From Bacteroidales bacterium (GTDB lineage: Bacteria; Bacteroidota; Bacteroidia; Bacteroidales; F082): a stretch of DNA of 44,983 nt. Position 1 is the stretch's first letter, and each line of letters starts with the position of its first letter. Below, in pieces: positions 42,610-44,983 of this stretch. The stretch covers positions 1 to 44,983 of the forward strand of contig JAFYHS010000002.1 in NCBI GenBank assembly GCA_017539045.1, read 5' to 3'. The notes beneath the pieces are model-generated. The model searched no databases. It saw only the letters and a list, made by a program, of their open reading frames with translations, and was not told the origin of the DNA. The position numbers were made by a program, and so were the translations under genes.

Positions 42610-44403
42610 ATGAAACGCCTTGTTTGGATAGGAATCTTGTTTTTGCTGGCCTTGACTGCTTGCGACAGGCCCACGCGTGAGGCGCGGCGCATGGTGAAGT
42701 GTGCCGAGCAGTTGGCCGACACCCTGCCCGACAGTGCTGCCCGATTGATCGACAGCGTGTTGCGCATGCCCGCGAGCTTCAGCGAGCGCGAGCGCATGGA
42801 TATGGCGTTGTTGCAGGCCGAGGCCTTGTTTGGCGAGCGTGGGCAAGAGATCTCGCCCGTGATGGACGATGATTTCTTCGACGAGCACGCCTACATTTCA
42901 ACCAGCCCTGAGCTGGAGCGTGCCGCCGCCTACTACGCTAAAAAGAAGCAATATGCCAAGGCCGCCCATGCCGCGCTCTACAGCGGTTTCGTGCAGCAGC
43001 ACTACGACGAGAAGGAGGCGGCCATGCGGTCGTTCAAGGAGGCGGAGCAGTATGGCATGCTTGCCCCAGACAGTCTCACTGTGGCACAGGCGGATTATTG
43101 GATTGGGAAATTGCTATATGATGATGGTAGAGAAAGGGAAGCATTGAATTCGTATGTATGTTCCGAAAGATTTATAGGGAACAAATATGGTGACCATGCT
43201 TCTATTGAAAACAGCAAGGGCGTAGCGTATATTGTAATGGGTCAAAACGATAGTGCAGAATTATGCCTTCGGCATAGTCTTTTTTACTCTTATAAAGGTG
43301 GAACTAATAGAGTAAGGCGTAAAATCTATAACAATTATTCTGTGCTATACCTTCTCCAAGGCAGATACAACCAAGCTAAGGCAAGTTTGATTCAAATGGC
43401 GAATGATCCTGGTCTGGATATTGCCGACTCTATTTTTCTTTGTTTGAATTTAGGCAAGGTATATATGTATGAAGGAATAATGGATTCCGCTTCACTTTAT
43501 TTCAATCGTCTTGATATATTGTTGCCCGACTCTATTATTTTCGGAGAGACAATGGTTTCGGCTTACGGTTCCTTGGCTAATTTTGCCGAACAACAAGGAG
43601 ACATACAAAAGACTATACAATATAAGGAATTGCGGGAAGAATATTTGTCTAAAGTGTTGGACCAGCGACAAGAACAGACGATTTATCGCATTCAAAAACA
43701 ATATGATTACGAAAATCTTCAGAATGTAATGAACCGAAAACTCATCCGAAGACAACGTGTCATCACTCTTTTTGGCATATTCACCATCATAGGTTTGACG
43801 GCATTGGCAGTTTCGCAGATTCGTCTAGCCAAAATCCGAAAAGCAGAAGCCGAAACAAAGGCCAACCTGTTCCATTTCATGCAACAGAACAAAGAACTGG
43901 CGCAAAGAAGCATAGAACAAGAGAGAAAACAACACTTCTTGACGCAGAAACACAAGGAAAGCGAACAAGCGTATGAGGATTTGCTCAAAGAAAAGCAAAA
44001 ACAAGAGGAAATCGCTTCAGAATATGGCGAAAAGCTGTCAATAAAACTAAAAAAAGAGCAGTCTATTATGTTGCGCCTGCACTTGTTCATGGAAAACCAA
44101 GGAGACGAAGAATTGCTGAAAAAACTCGAAAAGTCCGTTTTTGGGAAACAGCCGCATTTGGAGGTTATGATGGAAATCGTAGACCAAATCTATCCTCAAC
44201 TGCGAGAAATACTCAAAAAAGAGGATCTGAATCTAGACGAAAACGAGCAGTTGGATGTCATCATGTCGTATTTCAACATCTCTCGGCAAGACGAAGCTCT
44301 GTTGCTCGGCAAGACCACCGACATGGTAGACAAGATTAGAAACCGAAGCAGAAAAAAGATACAATCAGTTTCAAAAGGGACAGAGTTGCCAAAAAACATA
44401 TAG
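42610..44403 (+). CDS. Membrane-bound TPR lipoprotein with cytoplasmic helix-turn-helix-like tail
   Basis: The 597-residue product begins with a lipoprotein signal (WIGILFLLALTAC, Cys 17 or so), followed by TPR-like helices at about 20-370, a transmembrane segment (VITLFGIFTIIGLTALAVSQ) near 380-400, a coiled coil at about 405-480, and a C-terminal helical domain with ISRQDEALLLGKTTDMVDKI at about 557, which may be a DNA-binding helix-turn-helix. This is the layout of Bacteroidota membrane-spanning regulators that sense outside signals. The first 158 codons are GC-rich and the rest AT-rich, with a sharp change near 43085. The DUF3244 gene downstream is a likely target. Confidence 0.78.
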   Translation: MKRLVWIGILFLLALTACDRPTREARRMVKCAEQLADTLPDSAARLIDSVLRMPASFSERERMDMALLQAEALFGERGQEISPVMDDDFFDEHAYISTSPELERAAAYYAKKKQYAKAAHAALYSGFVQQHYDEKEAAMRSFKEAEQYGMLAPDSLTVAQADYWIGKLLYDDGREREALNSYVCSERFIGNKYGDHASIENSKGVAYIVMGQNDSAELCLRHSLFYSYKGGTNRVRRKIYNNYSVLYLLQGRYNQAKASLIQMANDPGLDIADSIFLCLNLGKVYMYEGIMDSASLYFNRLDILLPDSIIFGETMVSAYGSLANFAEQQGDIQKTIQYKELREEYLSKVLDQRQEQTIYRIQKQYDYENLQNVMNRKLIRRQRVITLFGIFTIIGLTALAVSQIRLAKIRKAEAETKANLFHFMQQNKELAQRSIEQERKQHFLTQKHKESEQAYEDLLKEKQKQEEIASEYGEKLSIKLKKEQSIMLRLHLFMENQGDEELLKKLEKSVFGKQPHLEVMMEIVDQIYPQLREILKKEDLNLDENEQLDVIMSYFNISRQDEALLLGKTTDMVDKIRNRSRKKIQSVSKGTELPKNI

Positions 44404-44449
44404 TTTTTTTCGTTTTTTTATCTGTGATTTCTCCGAAAAGTATCCAAAA

Positions 44450-44547
44450 GTTCGGAATGGGGTTCGGAATGGGATGTTTTTATTCCATTCAGAATCAATG
44501 TTATAAAAATTAATTTTGAATTATTGTTCTGAACAAGATTCGGAATC
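44450..44547 (+). promoter_or_regulatory. Direct repeats in the leader of the DUF3244 gene
   Basis: GTTCGGAATGGG occurs twice in tandem (44450-44461 and 44462-44473), and a third TTCGGAAT lies at 44540-44547. A -7-like TATTTTCG follows at 44563-44570. The boxes could be an operator for the upstream regulator. The rest of 44404-44623 shows no gene. Confidence 0.45.
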
Positions 44548-44623
44548 CATAAAACAACATCTATTTTCGTCCCGTGAATTCAAAAAAACGAAAAAATGTT
44601 AAACAACTAAAACGCACACAACC

Positions 44624-44983
44624 ATGAATAAAAAAGTTTTACTCTTAATTGGCATTTGCATCCTTGGGCTTGGTTTTATAGAAATACAAGCAGTTAGTCT
44701 CGCTAAGGCGCCTTGTTATGAATTTAATGATGATGTCAATGTGCCAAGTGGATTTGACAAAATTGATTTGCGAGGTTCTTTGATGAATGGCATAGGTCCT
44801 AATGCCATCGTAGCCGGTGCCAACGACGAGGCTGTCTATATTGGCTTCAACCAGGACTTCGGCAATGTGAGCATCTCCATATACAACGAAGCAGGCCTTG
44901 TGGTGTACAGCACCGTAGTAAACACCTCCGTGCAGCAGGTAGTCATCATTCCTTTCTCTTCTGCGGCCAGCGGCACCTACACC
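44624..44983 (+). CDS. DUF3244-type secreted protein, 3' end cut by window edge
   Basis: The frame is open from ATG 44624 to the end of the window (120 codons). It has a signal peptide (MNKKVLLLIGICILGLGF) and a small beta-sandwich region of the DUF3244 type with VYIGFNQDFGNVSISIYNEA and VYSTVVNTS. Bacteroidales often place such a gene after a membrane-bound TPR regulator, as here. The stop is not visible. Confidence 0.72.
   Translation, partial: MNKKVLLLIGICILGLGFIEIQAVSLAKAPCYEFNDDVNVPSGFDKIDLRGSLMNGIGPNAIVAGANDEAVYIGFNQDFGNVSISIYNEAGLVVYSTVVNTSVQQVVIIPFSSAASGTYT

Overview
This window looks like the chromosome of a Bacteroidota bacterium, most likely an uncultured or gut-type member of the order Bacteroidales. 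The evidence is the repeated TAnnTTTG promoter element just upstream of genes and tRNAs, secreted proteins ending in type IX secretion (T9SS) type A sorting domains, a DUF3244 family protein, the lack of strong Shine-Dalgarno sites, and housekeeping genes of Bacteroidales type. Most genes are moderately GC-rich. A few segments are clearly AT-rich.

Left part (1-4784): a small leftward gene, then a rightward operon with a 42-residue membrane protein, dihydrolipoamide dehydrogenase (lpd), dTDP-4-dehydrorhamnose 3,5-epimerase (rfbC) and a lytic transglycosylase. A PfkB-type sugar kinase on the minus strand follows.

Centre (4795-20435): a nine-gene minus-strand operon that is the most notable feature. 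In order of transcription it encodes a SNF2-type helicase, a DUF4391 protein, a RloA-like AAA ATPase, a RloB-like TOPRIM protein, a DUF4365 protein with a PD-(D/E)xK-like nuclease core, a type III-like DNA methyltransferase (Mod), an AlbA_2/Schlafen-type protein, a membrane-anchored coiled-coil/TPR protein, and a type III-like restriction helicase-nuclease (Res). Most of its junctions overlap or nearly touch. Four genes (SNF2, DUF4391, mod, res) have the base composition of the chromosome. The five others, and the target-recognition part of mod, are AT-rich. I read this as an anti-phage backbone with two cargo slots (DUF4391/mod and mod/res) that were filled by transfer. No integrase or attachment site is visible.

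Right of it (20577-32302): an alpha/beta hydrolase, a GNAT acetyltransferase, a pyridoxamine-phosphate-oxidase-like protein, an esterase, uvrA, a LysM glucosaminidase, rsmG, an M16 peptidase, an MFS transporter and a small TerB-like protein.

Right part (32378-44983): three tandem paralogues of large secreted repeat proteins, probably beta-propellers exported by T9SS. After them come tRNA-Val(TAC), a Tim44-like/zinc-ribbon membrane protein paired with an SPFH/zinc-ribbon protein, tRNA-Gly(CCC), a LOG-family protein, a retropepsin-like protein behind an unusual self-complementary element, a SUMF1-type protein, a membrane-bound TPR regulator with a composition break inside the gene, and the start of a DUF3244 gene cut by the window edge. 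Gene functions are inferred from motifs read by eye; no database search was run.
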